Source: Candidatus Aminicenantota bacterium
Lineage (GTDB): Bacteria; Acidobacteriota; Aminicenantia; Aminicenantales; Saccharicenantaceae
Length of the DNA: 13,933 nt
NCBI GenBank assembly: GCA_011048485.1
Contig: DSDX01000130.1
Span: 1 to 13,933 of the forward strand
Direction: 5' to 3'
Of this stretch, positions 7,051 through 13,933 are shown piece after piece (position 1 is the stretch's first letter; the number at the start of each line of letters is the position of its first letter). The position numbers and the translations under genes were made by a program. Below the pieces are notes generated by a model, which made no database searches, was not told the DNA's origin, and saw only the letters and a program-made list of their open reading frames with translations.

Positions 7051-7093
7051 GTCCGCTCCTTCTTTCGGGATGGGCGCTTCCTCTCGTGAGCTC

Positions 7094-7122
7094 ATAATAT
7101 TTTGCCCCGCGGCGCGTGTCAA
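7094..7122 (-). promoter_or_regulatory. Sigma-70-type promoter of the propeller gene
   Basis: On the minus strand TTGACA (7122-7117) and TATTAT (7099-7094) are separated by exactly 17 bases, close to the sigma-70 consensus. The predicted transcript start near 7087 leaves a leader of about 36 bases before the ATG at 7050, which contains AAGGAG. This fixes the gene start downstream of the promoter and argues against the longer upstream reading frame. Confidence 0.7.
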
Positions 7123-7209
7123 TGCTGAATGGAGTCGCTCATTCCGCTTCCTTCCCTGCTCCGCCTGAGGTAAGATGGGCCTCTTTAGACCTTGCGCCGA
7201 AGCGAACCC

Positions 7210-8553
7210 ATGGCCAACGCGAACAGAGTGACCCTGGTTGCCGAACCTGTCGGCAGGACCCTTGTCCAGCTGACCTGGCCCATGATCGTCGGTCACTTGG
7301 GGATGGTGGCCTTCAATCTGGCCGATACCTTTTACGTGGGGCGTCTTGGGACCCGCGAGCTGGCCGCCATGAGCTTCACCTTTCCCGTGGTCATGGCGGT
7401 TTCCAGCCTCGCGATCGGTTTGGGGATCGGGACGGCCGCGGTCGTTTCCCGAGCGATCGGGGAAGGAGACGAGCACAAAATCCGCCGGTTGACGACGGAC
7501 AGCCTGGTCCTGGCGTTCATCATCGTGGCGGCATTCATCGGCCTCGGGATCCTGAGCATCGACCCGGTCTTCCGGCTCCTGGGGGCGGAGCCCGATCTTC
7601 TGCCGCTCATCAAAGAGTACATGCGGATCTGGTACCTGGGCATGATCTTCGTCGTCGTCCCCATGGTCGGGAACAACGCCATCCGGGCCACCGGAGACAC
7701 CAAAACCCCGACGGCGATCATGCTCGTGGCGGTCCTGATCAACGTCGTCCTCGATCCGCTCCTGATCTTCGGATTTGGCCCTTTCCCCCGGCTTGAGCTC
7801 GCCGGGGCCGCGGCCTCGACGGTCATCTCCAGAGCGACGACGTTCGTTGTGGCCCTCTGGGTTCTGGGCCGCCGGGAGAGGATGTTGACGGCGCGGTTCC
7901 CTTCCGTGAGGGCCGTCATGTCCTCTTGGGGGAAGATCCTGTACATCGGGCTACCTTCCGCCGCCACCCGGATGATCGTCCCGATCGCCATCGGGATCAT
8001 CACCCGGATCGTCTCCGCCTACGGAGCGGAGGCCGTGGCCGCGTACGGGGTCGCTTCCCGGATCGAATTCTTCGCCTTGATGGTGATCATGTCTCTGGGC
8101 GCCGTCTTCGCCCCGTTCACCGGCCAGAACTGGGGGGCGGGTCGTCTCGACCGGGTTAGGGTGGGGATGCGATCGAGCGCAAGGTTTTCGTTGCTCTACG
8201 GCCTGGGGGCTTTTGTTCTTCTCGCCGCCGCGGCTCACCCCGTCGCAGGTTTCTTCACCCGGAACCCGGACGTCGCCGCCGCGATCAAGCTCTATCTCCG
8301 GATCGTGCCCCTCGGCTACGGCCTTCAAGGCGTTCTCGTCATCGTCGGGGCGGCCTTGAACGCTCTCAACAAGCCGCTCCACGCCGCCGGCCTAGTCCTT
8401 TCCCAGATGATCGTCATTTATGTGCCCCTGGCGTACCTCGGCTCGAGCTTGTTCGGCTTGGCCGGGGTCTTCATGGCCCTCGGCCTCGTGTACGCCCTGG
8501 GGGGGATCGCCGGCCATTTCCTCTTCGGTAAAACTCTCCGTTCGATCGAATAA
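7210..8553 (+). CDS. MATE-family multidrug/Na+ (or H+) antiporter
   Basis: This 447-residue integral membrane protein has about 12 hydrophobic segments arranged as two similar halves. The first half opens with VGRTLVQLTWPMIVGHLGMVAFNLADTFYVGRLG, a MATE signature, and includes NNAIRATGDTKTPT and NVVLDPLLIFG; the latter two are typical of MatE/NorM-type domains. The second half has GLPSAATRMIVPIAIG and ASRIEFFALMVIMSLGAVFAPFTGQNWGAG, again typical. By family it exports cationic drugs or metabolites in exchange for Na+ or H+; its substrate is unknown. I chose the ATG at 7210; an in-frame TTG at 7192 would add six residues. No strong Shine-Dalgarno precedes either. A weak -10-like TAAGAT lies at 7171-7176. 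The gene diverges from the propeller gene, with 159 bases between the two starts. Confidence 0.9.
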   Translation: MANANRVTLVAEPVGRTLVQLTWPMIVGHLGMVAFNLADTFYVGRLGTRELAAMSFTFPVVMAVSSLAIGLGIGTAAVVSRAIGEGDEHKIRRLTTDSLVLAFIIVAAFIGLGILSIDPVFRLLGAEPDLLPLIKEYMRIWYLGMIFVVVPMVGNNAIRATGDTKTPTAIMLVAVLINVVLDPLLIFGFGPFPRLELAGAAASTVISRATTFVVALWVLGRRERMLTARFPSVRAVMSSWGKILYIGLPSAATRMIVPIAIGIITRIVSAYGAEAVAAYGVASRIEFFALMVIMSLGAVFAPFTGQNWGAGRLDRVRVGMRSSARFSLLYGLGAFVLLAAAAHPVAGFFTRNPDVAAAIKLYLRIVPLGYGLQGVLVIVGAALNALNKPLHAAGLVLSQMIVIYVPLAYLGSSLFGLAGVFMALGLVYALGGIAGHFLFGKTLRSIE

Positions 8554-8682
8554 GCCTCGCAAACCTTAGCGCTCCACGGGCGTGCCGTGCACAAGTCGAT
8601 CAGCCAGGGGATTCGCTCGACCGCCTGGTCCTATTTCACACCCGAAGAAACCCCCCAAACCGGTTGACGGCCCCGGAATCCC

Positions 8683-8712
8683 TTGCCTCGGGCCGGTCCG
8701 TTCGGCCATAAT
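8683..8712 (+). promoter_or_regulatory. Possible promoter upstream of the LapA-like gene
   Basis: TTGCCT (8683-8688) and CATAAT (8707-8712) are spaced 18 bases apart, with four of six matches to the -35 and five of six to the -10 consensus. The predicted start lies about 30 bases upstream of the ATG at 8751. The rest of the 197-base gap after the MATE gene shows no gene, repeat or clear terminator. Confidence 0.35.
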
Positions 8713-8750
8713 AGGGCGAGGGCGGCGGTTCGCCGCAAGAGGAGGTCAGA

Positions 8751-8948
8751 ATGGCCAAGAAAATCGCTCTAGGGATCCTCCTGCTGGCCCTGGTGGTGAT
8801 CGTGTTCGTCCAGAACCCCGGGGAGGTCAGCTACCGGATCTATTTCTGGAGGTTCACGATCTCGCAAATGATCCTCCTGCCCCTGACGCTCCTGATCGGG
8901 TTCTTCCTCGGGCTCTTTGCGGCCGGGATCCGCAAGCGCAGGCCCTGA
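8751..8948 (+). CDS. LapA-domain (DUF1049) small inner-membrane protein
   Basis: This 65-residue protein has two transmembrane helices: residues about 3-20 (KIALGILLLALVVIVFVQN) and about 40-60 (ILLPLTLLIGFFLGLFAAGI). It has a short polar turn containing SYRIYFWRFTIS and a basic C-terminal end (RKRRP). This is the compact LapA/DUF1049 architecture: the family's N-terminal helix ends in Q-N, followed by a V-x-x-x-F-x-x-W-type strand. GGAGG at 8741-8745 sits five bases before the ATG. In enterobacteria LapA works with LapB in controlling lipopolysaccharide synthesis; that role is not shown here, since no LapB (TPR) gene adjoins. It is followed after 22 bases by another membrane-protein gene, probably in the same operon. 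Confidence 0.75.
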   Translation: MAKKIALGILLLALVVIVFVQNPGEVSYRIYFWRFTISQMILLPLTLLIGFFLGLFAAGIRKRRP

Positions 8949-8970
8949 CGGGCGGCCTGGACGGGCGAAG

Positions 8971-9399
8971 ATGCGGAACTTCGATTTCAAGCGCGCCCTC
9001 ATTCCCACGGTGCGTTGGCTCGAACGGGCGCTGGCCGTGGTGGTCCTGGCCGGCGTTCTCGTGGCTTTGGTCCTGGGCGCGCGGATGATGGCCGGGGCGG
9101 ATTGGTCGGCAATCGAGACCTTCTACGAACTCATTTACCGGATCCTGCTCCTCGTGATCGGCCTGGAGCTCGTCCGGATGCTGATCACGCACAGCCTGGG
9201 CGCGGTTCTCGAGCTGTTGGCTTTCGTCATCGCCCGCAAGATGCTGAAGCCCGATCTGACGGCCGTGGACATCATCCTCAGTGTCATGGCTTTCGTCATT
9301 CTTCTCGCGGGACGGAAGTTCCTGATGAGCCGGACTTGTTACGAGCCGGACGAGATCGCGGAAGAGACGGCCGCCCGGCCGAAGGAAAGTGGGGCCTAG
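8971..9399 (+). CDS. PsiE-like membrane protein
   Basis: The product is 142 residues from the ATG at 8971; an upstream in-frame start at 8917 overlaps the preceding gene and adds an unlikely Gly/Arg-rich end. Four hydrophobic segments are visible: about residues 18-38, 51-68, 73-88 and 97-115. The pattern of an E-L-V-R-M-L-I helix, then FVIARKML, then a last helix ending in GRKFLM resembles the phosphate-starvation-inducible PsiE family (PF06146), whose function is unknown. The ribosome site is weak (GAAG just before the ATG). The C-terminal tail is acidic and cytoplasmic-looking. The 22-base gap suggests transcription with the LapA-like gene. The family call is by pattern only; a generic DUF membrane protein is the alternative. 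Confidence 0.6.
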   Translation: MRNFDFKRALIPTVRWLERALAVVVLAGVLVALVLGARMMAGADWSAIETFYELIYRILLLVIGLELVRMLITHSLGAVLELLAFVIARKMLKPDLTAVDIILSVMAFVILLAGRKFLMSRTCYEPDEIAEETAARPKESGA

Positions 9400-9460
9400 G
9401 CGTTCGGGCCGTCGGCCCCATCATCGGTGATCGCACGCTCTCTTCTTCCCCGTGTCGGAC

Positions 9461-9489
9461 TTGACATACATAGAACTGTTATGTATAGT
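9461..9489 (+). promoter_or_regulatory. PadR promoter with an inverted-repeat operator
   Basis: TTGACA (9461-9466) and TATAGT (9484-9489) are spaced exactly 17 bases, a near-consensus sigma-70 promoter. Between and overlapping the two boxes lies a perfect 7-bp inverted repeat, ATACATA (9466-9472) and TATGTAT (9480-9486), with a 7-base centre. The ACATA/TATGT half-sites resemble the ATGT/ACAT half-sites described for PadR-family operators. Binding here would block RNA polymerase, so autoregulation by the PadR protein encoded 28 bases downstream is likely. Confidence 0.7.
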
Positions 9490-9516
9490 AGATCAAGGTA
9501 AAGGAATCCGGTCATC

Positions 9517-9870
9517 GTGAACATCGACAAGGACCTCGTGGCCGCGTCATCCACGCCCCTGGTACTCGCCATCCTGAGCGAAGGCGAGAGCTACGGCTAC
9601 GCGATCCTCAAGCGGATCAGCGAGCTGTCCGGGGGCGAGCTGAGATGGACCGACGGCATGCTCTACCCCCTCCTGCACCGCCTCGAACGCAACGGCCTTG
9701 TCCAGGCGTCCTGGGGACGCTCGGAAACCGGCAGGCGGCGCAAGTATTACCGTTTGACCCGTCCGGGGGCGGAGCAGCTCGACCGCCAGCGCCGCCAGTG
9801 GCACGTGGTGGATCAAGCGATGCGGGGTATCCGGCGCATGGCCATCGACCCGGCGAAACAGCCGATCTGA
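9517..9870 (+). CDS. PadR-family transcriptional regulator
   Basis: This 117-residue protein starts at GTG (9517-9519) with AAAGGA at 9500-9505 somewhat upstream. It is a typical short PadR (PF03551) winged helix. The motif SYGYAILKRISELSGGELRWTDGMLYPLLHRLERNGLV carries the family's Y-G-Y and LYPLLHRLE signatures. The wing GRRRKYYRLTRPG and a C-terminal dimerisation helix follow. PadR proteins usually act as repressors whose ligand releases them from DNA; the ligand is unknown. A clear inverted repeat overlaps its own promoter. The gene ends 22 bases before the HAAS membrane protein gene, which it very likely controls; this pairing is common in bacteria. Confidence 0.92.
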   Translation: MNIDKDLVAASSTPLVLAILSEGESYGYAILKRISELSGGELRWTDGMLYPLLHRLERNGLVQASWGRSETGRRRKYYRLTRPGAEQLDRQRRQWHVVDQAMRGIRRMAIDPAKQPI

Positions 9871-9892
9871 TCGACCCGACAGGAGTGAGACC

Positions 9893-11260
9893 GTGACGAA
9901 CAAACCGATCTTGGAAGAACGCATCGATCAGTGGCGGCAGTTCCTCCGGAGACGGCAAGCCGTTCATTCCGCCGATGTCGCGGAGCTCGAGGACAACCTG
10001 CGCAGCCAGATCGATGCGCTGCGCGGGGCGGGCCTGGACGAGGACGAAGCGTTCCTGGTGGCCGTCAAGCGTTTGGGCGACCTGGATGCTCTGGCGCGCG
10101 AATTCGCGAAAGAGTATTCCGAGCGTCTCTGGAAACAGCTCGTGGGTGCTTCCTGGGGAGACGCGTCGCCGCTGACCAAGCCGCGCGACGCCGCCGTGGC
10201 CGTGGGACTTGCGATCGCCGCGGCTGTCGCGATCAAGATCCCCGAGCTCTTCGGCCTCCGCTTCATGGAGCCCGCGGCGGACCAATCCTTCTACATGCGC
10301 AATCTCAGCCTCTTCGTCCTTCCGTTCCTGGCCGCCTTCTTCGCGCTAAAACGCAACCTGAGCCGGAGCGGATGGCTCTGGCTGGCCGTTCCGTTCTTCG
10401 CGGCGGGATTGGTGGTGAACCTTTTGCCGTTCAAACCAGAAAGCCATACCGAAGCGCTGGCCGGGATCCATCTCCCGATCGCGCTGTGGCTGATGGTCTG
10501 TTATGCTTACGCCGGAGGCCGGTGGCGCGACCATGAGCAGCGCATGAACTACGTCCGGTTCTCCGGCGAGTGGTTCATCTACTACACCCTCATCGCGCTC
10601 GGGGGAGGCGCCTTGATGGGCCTCACGAGCTTCATCTTCGAGGCCATCGGACTCAACGCGGAGAGGGCACTCGCGGGCTGGGTCATGCCGTGCGGAGCGC
10701 TGGGAGCGGTGATCATCGGCGCTTGGCTGGTGGAGCACAAGCAGAGTGTCATCGAGAACATGGCGCCCGTGCTCACGTGGCTCTTCACGCCCCTCTTCAC
10801 GGCGCTGCTCCTGATCTTCGTCGTGGCCATGATCTGGACGGGCAATCCCATCAGCGTCGAGCGGGAGGTGCTCATCGGATTCGACCTGCTGTTGGTCGTC
10901 GTGCTGGGCTTGCTCCTGTACGCGATCTCGGCCCGTGATCCGCAGGCGACTCCCGGCCGATTCGATGTCTTGCAGCTCCTGCTGGTTTCGAGCGCTCTCA
11001 TCGTGGACGCGCTCGCGCTGTGGGCGATCGCCGCGCGGATATCCGAATTCGGCTTCAGTCCCAACAGGACGGCCGCGCTCGGCCTGAACCTGCTGCTGCT
11101 TACGAATCTTGCTTGGTCGGCCGTGCTCTACGCGCGTTTCATCAGACGAAGCGCCCCTTTCAAGCGCCTCGAGCGCTGGCAGACGGCCTTCATGCCGGCG
11201 TTCGCGGTTTGGGCGTGGTTCGTGACGGCGCTCTTCCCGGTGATTTTCGGCTACCGGTAG
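9893..11260 (+). CDS. HAAS/permease-prefix-domain polytopic membrane protein
   Basis: This 455-residue protein starts at GTG (9893-9895), seven bases after AGGAG (9881-9885). Residues 1-90 form a soluble helical domain with the pattern VAELEDNLRSQIDALRGAGLDEDEAFLVAVKRLGD, matching the HAAS / permease prefix domain found in membrane proteins encoded beside PadR regulators. About ten or eleven transmembrane helices follow (from about residue 100 to the end), with no ATP-binding motif and no FtsX-like signature. The helical part resembles uncharacterised DUF4153-type proteins. Function is unknown; a sensor or transport role in the membrane under PadR control is the natural guess. It is the second gene of the PadR operon. 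Confidence 0.75.
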   Translation: MTNKPILEERIDQWRQFLRRRQAVHSADVAELEDNLRSQIDALRGAGLDEDEAFLVAVKRLGDLDALAREFAKEYSERLWKQLVGASWGDASPLTKPRDAAVAVGLAIAAAVAIKIPELFGLRFMEPAADQSFYMRNLSLFVLPFLAAFFALKRNLSRSGWLWLAVPFFAAGLVVNLLPFKPESHTEALAGIHLPIALWLMVCYAYAGGRWRDHEQRMNYVRFSGEWFIYYTLIALGGGALMGLTSFIFEAIGLNAERALAGWVMPCGALGAVIIGAWLVEHKQSVIENMAPVLTWLFTPLFTALLLIFVVAMIWTGNPISVEREVLIGFDLLLVVVLGLLLYAISARDPQATPGRFDVLQLLLVSSALIVDALALWAIAARISEFGFSPNRTAALGLNLLLLTNLAWSAVLYARFIRRSAPFKRLERWQTAFMPAFAVWAWFVTALFPVIFGYR

Positions 11261-11269
11261 CGTCGCCTG

Positions 11270-11293
11270 ATCCTCCCATGACCCAGGGAGGAT
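11270..11293 (+). terminator. Strong hairpin after the HAAS gene, no T-run
   Basis: ATCCTCCC (11270-11277) and GGGAGGAT (11286-11293) form a perfect 8-bp stem with an 8-base loop, ten bases after the stop codon of the HAAS gene. This could end transcription of the PadR operon, but no T-run follows, so intrinsic termination is uncertain. It also borders the transposase fragment and could be a leftover of an insertion-element end. Confidence 0.35.
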
Positions 11294-11294
11294 G

Positions 11295-11486
11295 TTAGGC
11301 CGGAAGCGAGTGGAAGATCCCGGCCTTGTCCACTCCCCCTTCGGTCACCGGAAGATGCCGATGCGGGTGGAAGTTGATCCGATCCCCAAAGGTCTGGACG
11401 ACGACGATGATGCCGGGGACGAGCTCATCGCCCGTCAACGCGGTCTTGGATGCCAAGAAACTGTGCCGGCCTCGACAGGTGCCCAT
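11295..11486 (-). pseudogene. IS91-type transposase fragment
   Basis: The minus strand encodes up to 63 residues, of which about 40 match a conserved block of IS91-family transposases (PF04986 region): ASKTALTGDELVPGIIVVVQ, then TFGDRINFHPHRHLPVTEGG. The His-rich HPHxH stretch and the QTFGD block are typical. An intact transposase would be several hundred residues long. Here both ends are missing: the frame stops right after GIFHSLPA, and upstream of residue 9 there is no family pattern. It is therefore a dead relic of a former insertion, wedged between two convergent genes. It has no recognisable start signal. Confidence 0.65.
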
Positions 11487-11515
11487 CCCGGCGCTGATGG
11501 AGAATCAGGGAGAAG

Positions 11516-13855
11516 TCACTCGTATCGCAGGCACTCGGCGGGATTGATCCGGGCGGTCTTGAGGACCTGGTAGCTCACGGTCCCCAGGGCGACGGCGAAG
11601 GTGACCGAGGACGCGGCCAGGATAACGAGAGGTTCGAACGGCGTCCTGTAGACGAAGAGGTTCAGAAACATCCTCACAGCCAGGTAGGACACCGGCGCGG
11701 CGACGAGGTTAGCCGCGAGAACGGTCAGGACGAACCTCCGGGAGAGAAGGGCGAGGATCCCGGTCGCCGAGGCCCCCAGGACCTTGCGGATCCCGACCTC
11801 CTTACGGCGCTGCTCGGTGAGGAGCGAGGCCAGCCCGAAGAGCCCGAGACAGGAGATGAACAGGGCGATCCCGGTGAAGGCGTCGAGGACGCCGTTGAAG
11901 AAGCCGAGAGGGCTGTAGACGAGGCTGAAGAAATCGTCGATGAACCGGTAGTCGAAGGGGAAGCCGAGTGCGATCTCGGCGAAGACGCCCTTCATGTAGG
12001 CTAGAGTTCCAGGCATGTCCTCCGGGCTGATCTTGACCAGGATGTCGAAATACCAGTCCGGGCGGACGGCCATGACGAGCGGGGAGATCTCGAAGATCAG
12101 GGGGGCGAAGTTGAAATCCTTGACCACCCCGATGATCCGTCCTTCCTGCCCGGCCAGGGTGAGTCTCTTGCCGAGCGGCTCCTCGTAACCGAGAAGCGGT
12201 AGGGCCGATTCGTTGACGACGAAGGCCCCGCCCGAATCCGTCGGGAACTCTTCCGAGAAATCCCGGCCGCGGACGATCTCCAGGCCGAAGGTCTCGGAGT
12301 AGTCGGGATCGACGTAGAGGAAGTTGACCTCGACGCCCTCTTCCTCGTCCATTCCCTCCCACTCGAGGTTGTTGACGTTGAACAGGAAATGGGGGACGGC
12401 GGAGGCGGCCGTCACGTTGAGGACCCTTGGGTTCTGGAGGAGGCGGTCCTTGAAGAGGTCGTACTTCTCCCGGATCTCATCGTTGGCCTGGAAGCGGATG
12501 ATTTGCTCCCGGTCGAAGCCGAGGTCCGCGTTGCGGATGTAGCGGAACTGTCTTTGAGCAAAGACCGTCAGGATGATCATGACCACGGCGGCGGCGAACT
12601 GGCCCATGACGAGGACCGTCCGCAGGACCGCCGACCGGCCGCCCTTGTGGATCTCGTTCTTGAGAACCCTGACGGGTTTGAACGAGGAGAGGACGAGGGC
12701 CGGATAGCTTCCCGCGGCGAGCCCCGTCGCGAGGGCCACGGCGGCCAGGAAGAGGAGCGTGGGAAGGCCGCCCGCGCCGAAAAGGGAGAGCTCCTTCCCC
12801 TGGCTCGCGTTGTAAACGGGGATGACGAGTTCGACGAGGGCGACGGCGAGAAAGAGCGACAGGAAGGACATCCCGACGGCCTCTCCGAGATACTGGCGGA
12901 CGATTTCCGGGCGCCCGGCCCCGACGACCTTCCGGACCCCGACCTCGAGGGCCCGGATCGAGGAGTGGGCCGTCGAGATGTTGGTGTAATTGACGCAGGC
13001 GATGGCCAGGACGGCCGCGGCGATGACGCCGAAGATGATGATGACCCGCCGGTCGTTCCCTCCGCCGTGGGAGAAGGTCAGGTGGGCGTCGGGCAGGGAC
13101 TGGAGCGAAACGCGGTAGGCGTCCTCGGGGTGGTGTTCGAGGATGACCCCCGAGATCTTGGCTTCGACGGCGTCGGGCGAGGCCCCCTCGCGGAGGAGGA
13201 CGTAGCCCGCGGTCTGTCTCGCCCAAGTCGAGAGAAGCTCCCGGCCCTCGAGCTCGAGGGAGGCCACGAAATCGAACTGGAGGTGGGAGTTGACGGGCAC
13301 GTCGTCGATGATCCCCGTGACCACGAGGTCCTCCACCTCGTTCCAGCGGAGGGTCCTCCCCATGGGGTCGGCCGAACCGAAATACTTGTCTGCGGCCGAC
13401 CGGGTGAGGACGACCGATCGCGGGCCGGCAAGCGCCGTCTCCGGGTCGCCATCGAGAAAGTCGTAGCTGAACATGGTGAAGAAGGACGCGTCGGCGAGAA
13501 AGAAGCGCTCTTCATAGAAGGAGACGTCGCCGAGGCGGACGGCGCTCGGATAGGCCCGGTCGCGGACCCGGACCGTCTCCTCGATCTCGGGAAACTCGTC
13601 CTTGAGGATATGCGGGAGGATGTACGGGGTGCTCGGGAATCCGGGGTCGGCCGGGTCGTCGGCCCTGTGGAGGATGAGACGGAAGAGCCGGTCCGAGTCG
13701 GCGTGGAAGGAGTCGTAGTGGGTCTCGTCGTGGATCCAGAGGGCGATGAGGATGAAGCAGGCCATGCCGACGGCGAGGCCGGCGATGTTGATCAGGGAAT
13801 AGGCCTTGTGCCTCCTGAGGTTCCGGATCCCGACCTTGACGTAATTTCTGAACAT
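11516..13855 (-). CDS. MacB/FtsX-like ABC transporter permease, duplicated architecture
   Basis: The 779-residue product starts at ATG (13855-13853), five bases after AGGAG (13865-13861). The layout is that of large MacB-type permeases. A transmembrane helix lies at about residues 20-41 (SLINIAGLAVGMACFILIALWI). A first periplasmic MacB_PCD domain follows (about 45-265), then an FtsX core (about 270-390) with EVGVRKVVGAG. A second periplasmic domain occupies about 440-650. The last FtsX core (about 660-775) has RRKEVGIRKVLGASATGI and ends in INPAECLRYE. The duplicated halves and conserved G-x-R-K-V-x-G-A loops, which contact the ATPase in relatives, are clear. By family it uses ATP hydrolysis to move substrates or transmit force in the periplasm. 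No ATPase gene is seen downstream; it may lie upstream outside the window. Substrate unknown. Confidence 0.9.
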   Translation of the reverse strand: MFRNYVKVGIRNLRRHKAYSLINIAGLAVGMACFILIALWIHDETHYDSFHADSDRLFRLILHRADDPADPGFPSTPYILPHILKDEFPEIEETVRVRDRAYPSAVRLGDVSFYEERFFLADASFFTMFSYDFLDGDPETALAGPRSVVLTRSAADKYFGSADPMGRTLRWNEVEDLVVTGIIDDVPVNSHLQFDFVASLELEGRELLSTWARQTAGYVLLREGASPDAVEAKISGVILEHHPEDAYRVSLQSLPDAHLTFSHGGGNDRRVIIIFGVIAAAVLAIACVNYTNISTAHSSIRALEVGVRKVVGAGRPEIVRQYLGEAVGMSFLSLFLAVALVELVIPVYNASQGKELSLFGAGGLPTLLFLAAVALATGLAAGSYPALVLSSFKPVRVLKNEIHKGGRSAVLRTVLVMGQFAAAVVMIILTVFAQRQFRYIRNADLGFDREQIIRFQANDEIREKYDLFKDRLLQNPRVLNVTAASAVPHFLFNVNNLEWEGMDEEEGVEVNFLYVDPDYSETFGLEIVRGRDFSEEFPTDSGGAFVVNESALPLLGYEEPLGKRLTLAGQEGRIIGVVKDFNFAPLIFEISPLVMAVRPDWYFDILVKISPEDMPGTLAYMKGVFAEIALGFPFDYRFIDDFFSLVYSPLGFFNGVLDAFTGIALFISCLGLFGLASLLTEQRRKEVGIRKVLGASATGILALLSRRFVLTVLAANLVAAPVSYLAVRMFLNLFVYRTPFEPLVILAASSVTFAVALGTVSYQVLKTARINPAECLRYE

Positions 13856-13933
13856 AACGTCTCCTGTGAAAGTCGTTTCCTCCTAGCAAACCTCACAATG
13901 AAGCGCAACTCTCGCGACAGTGCTGGAACATCC

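Noticed and set aside
4567..7089. 840-residue open frame on the plus strand, and an 811-residue frame on the minus strand, overlapping the propeller gene
   Set aside because: Both are shadows created by high GC content. They have no family motifs, are rich in Pro/Arg/Asp/Val in shadow style, and lack start signals, while the minus-strand propeller frame has a signal peptide, ten Asp-boxes and a promoter.
7051..7476. 142-residue N-terminal extension of the propeller protein
   Set aside because: It overlaps the MATE gene on the other strand, lies upstream of a strong promoter, and reads as low-complexity shadow sequence ahead of an obvious signal peptide.
8664..8669. TTGACG as the -35 box for the LapA-like gene
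   Set aside because: It is 37 bases from the only good -10 (CATAAT at 8707), far beyond the 16-18 base spacing; TTGCCT at 8683 fits better.

Overview
The window looks like an ordinary chromosomal stretch of a high-GC, Gram-negative-type environmental bacterium. Three things suggest Acidobacteriota or a relative such as Candidatus Aminicenantes: a secreted BNR-propeller protein, a PadR regulator paired with a HAAS-type membrane protein, and a large MacB/FtsX-type permease. This is an inference from gene style only; there is no rRNA or other marker gene. No tRNA, rRNA, CRISPR array or prophage was recognised.

Layout. (1) 3-416 (+) is the HEAT-repeat C-terminal end of a protein that starts outside the window. 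(2) 498-1054 (-) is a decayed regulatory locus: an AraC-type DNA-binding domain without its sensor half, joined out of frame to what looks like a fossil of an OmpR/PhoB winged helix. (3) 1097-3028 (+) encodes an exported TPR-thioredoxin (TlpA-like) protein whose linker appears to carry two compensating frameshifts. (4) 3354-3928 (-) is a Phd/YefM-RelE type toxin-antitoxin pair with an ATGA overlap and a repeated operator. Two direct copies of a hairpin repeat (about 3131 and 4111) flank it. (5) 4162-7050 (-) encodes a 962-residue secreted beta-propeller protein with its own near-consensus promoter. It diverges from (6) a MATE efflux transporter at 7210-8553 (+). (7) 8751-9399 (+) holds two small membrane proteins, LapA-like and PsiE-like, probably one operon. 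(8) 9517-11260 (+) is a PadR regulator plus a HAAS/permease-prefix polytopic membrane protein; the promoter contains an inverted repeat that is a good candidate PadR operator. (9) 11295-11486 (-) is a fragment of an IS91-type transposase. (10) 11516-13855 (-) is a 779-residue MacB/FtsX-like permease whose ATPase is not in the window.

How the genes work together. Most are independent transcription units for envelope and export functions (a disulfide-type thioredoxin, a secreted propeller, efflux, membrane permeases). The only clear functional pairs are antitoxin-toxin, LapA-PsiE and PadR-HAAS. The most interesting signals are the compensated frameshift in the thioredoxin gene, the regulator fossil, the hairpin repeats flanking the toxin-antitoxin module, and the PadR promoter/operator. 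I saw no clearly new multi-gene system.
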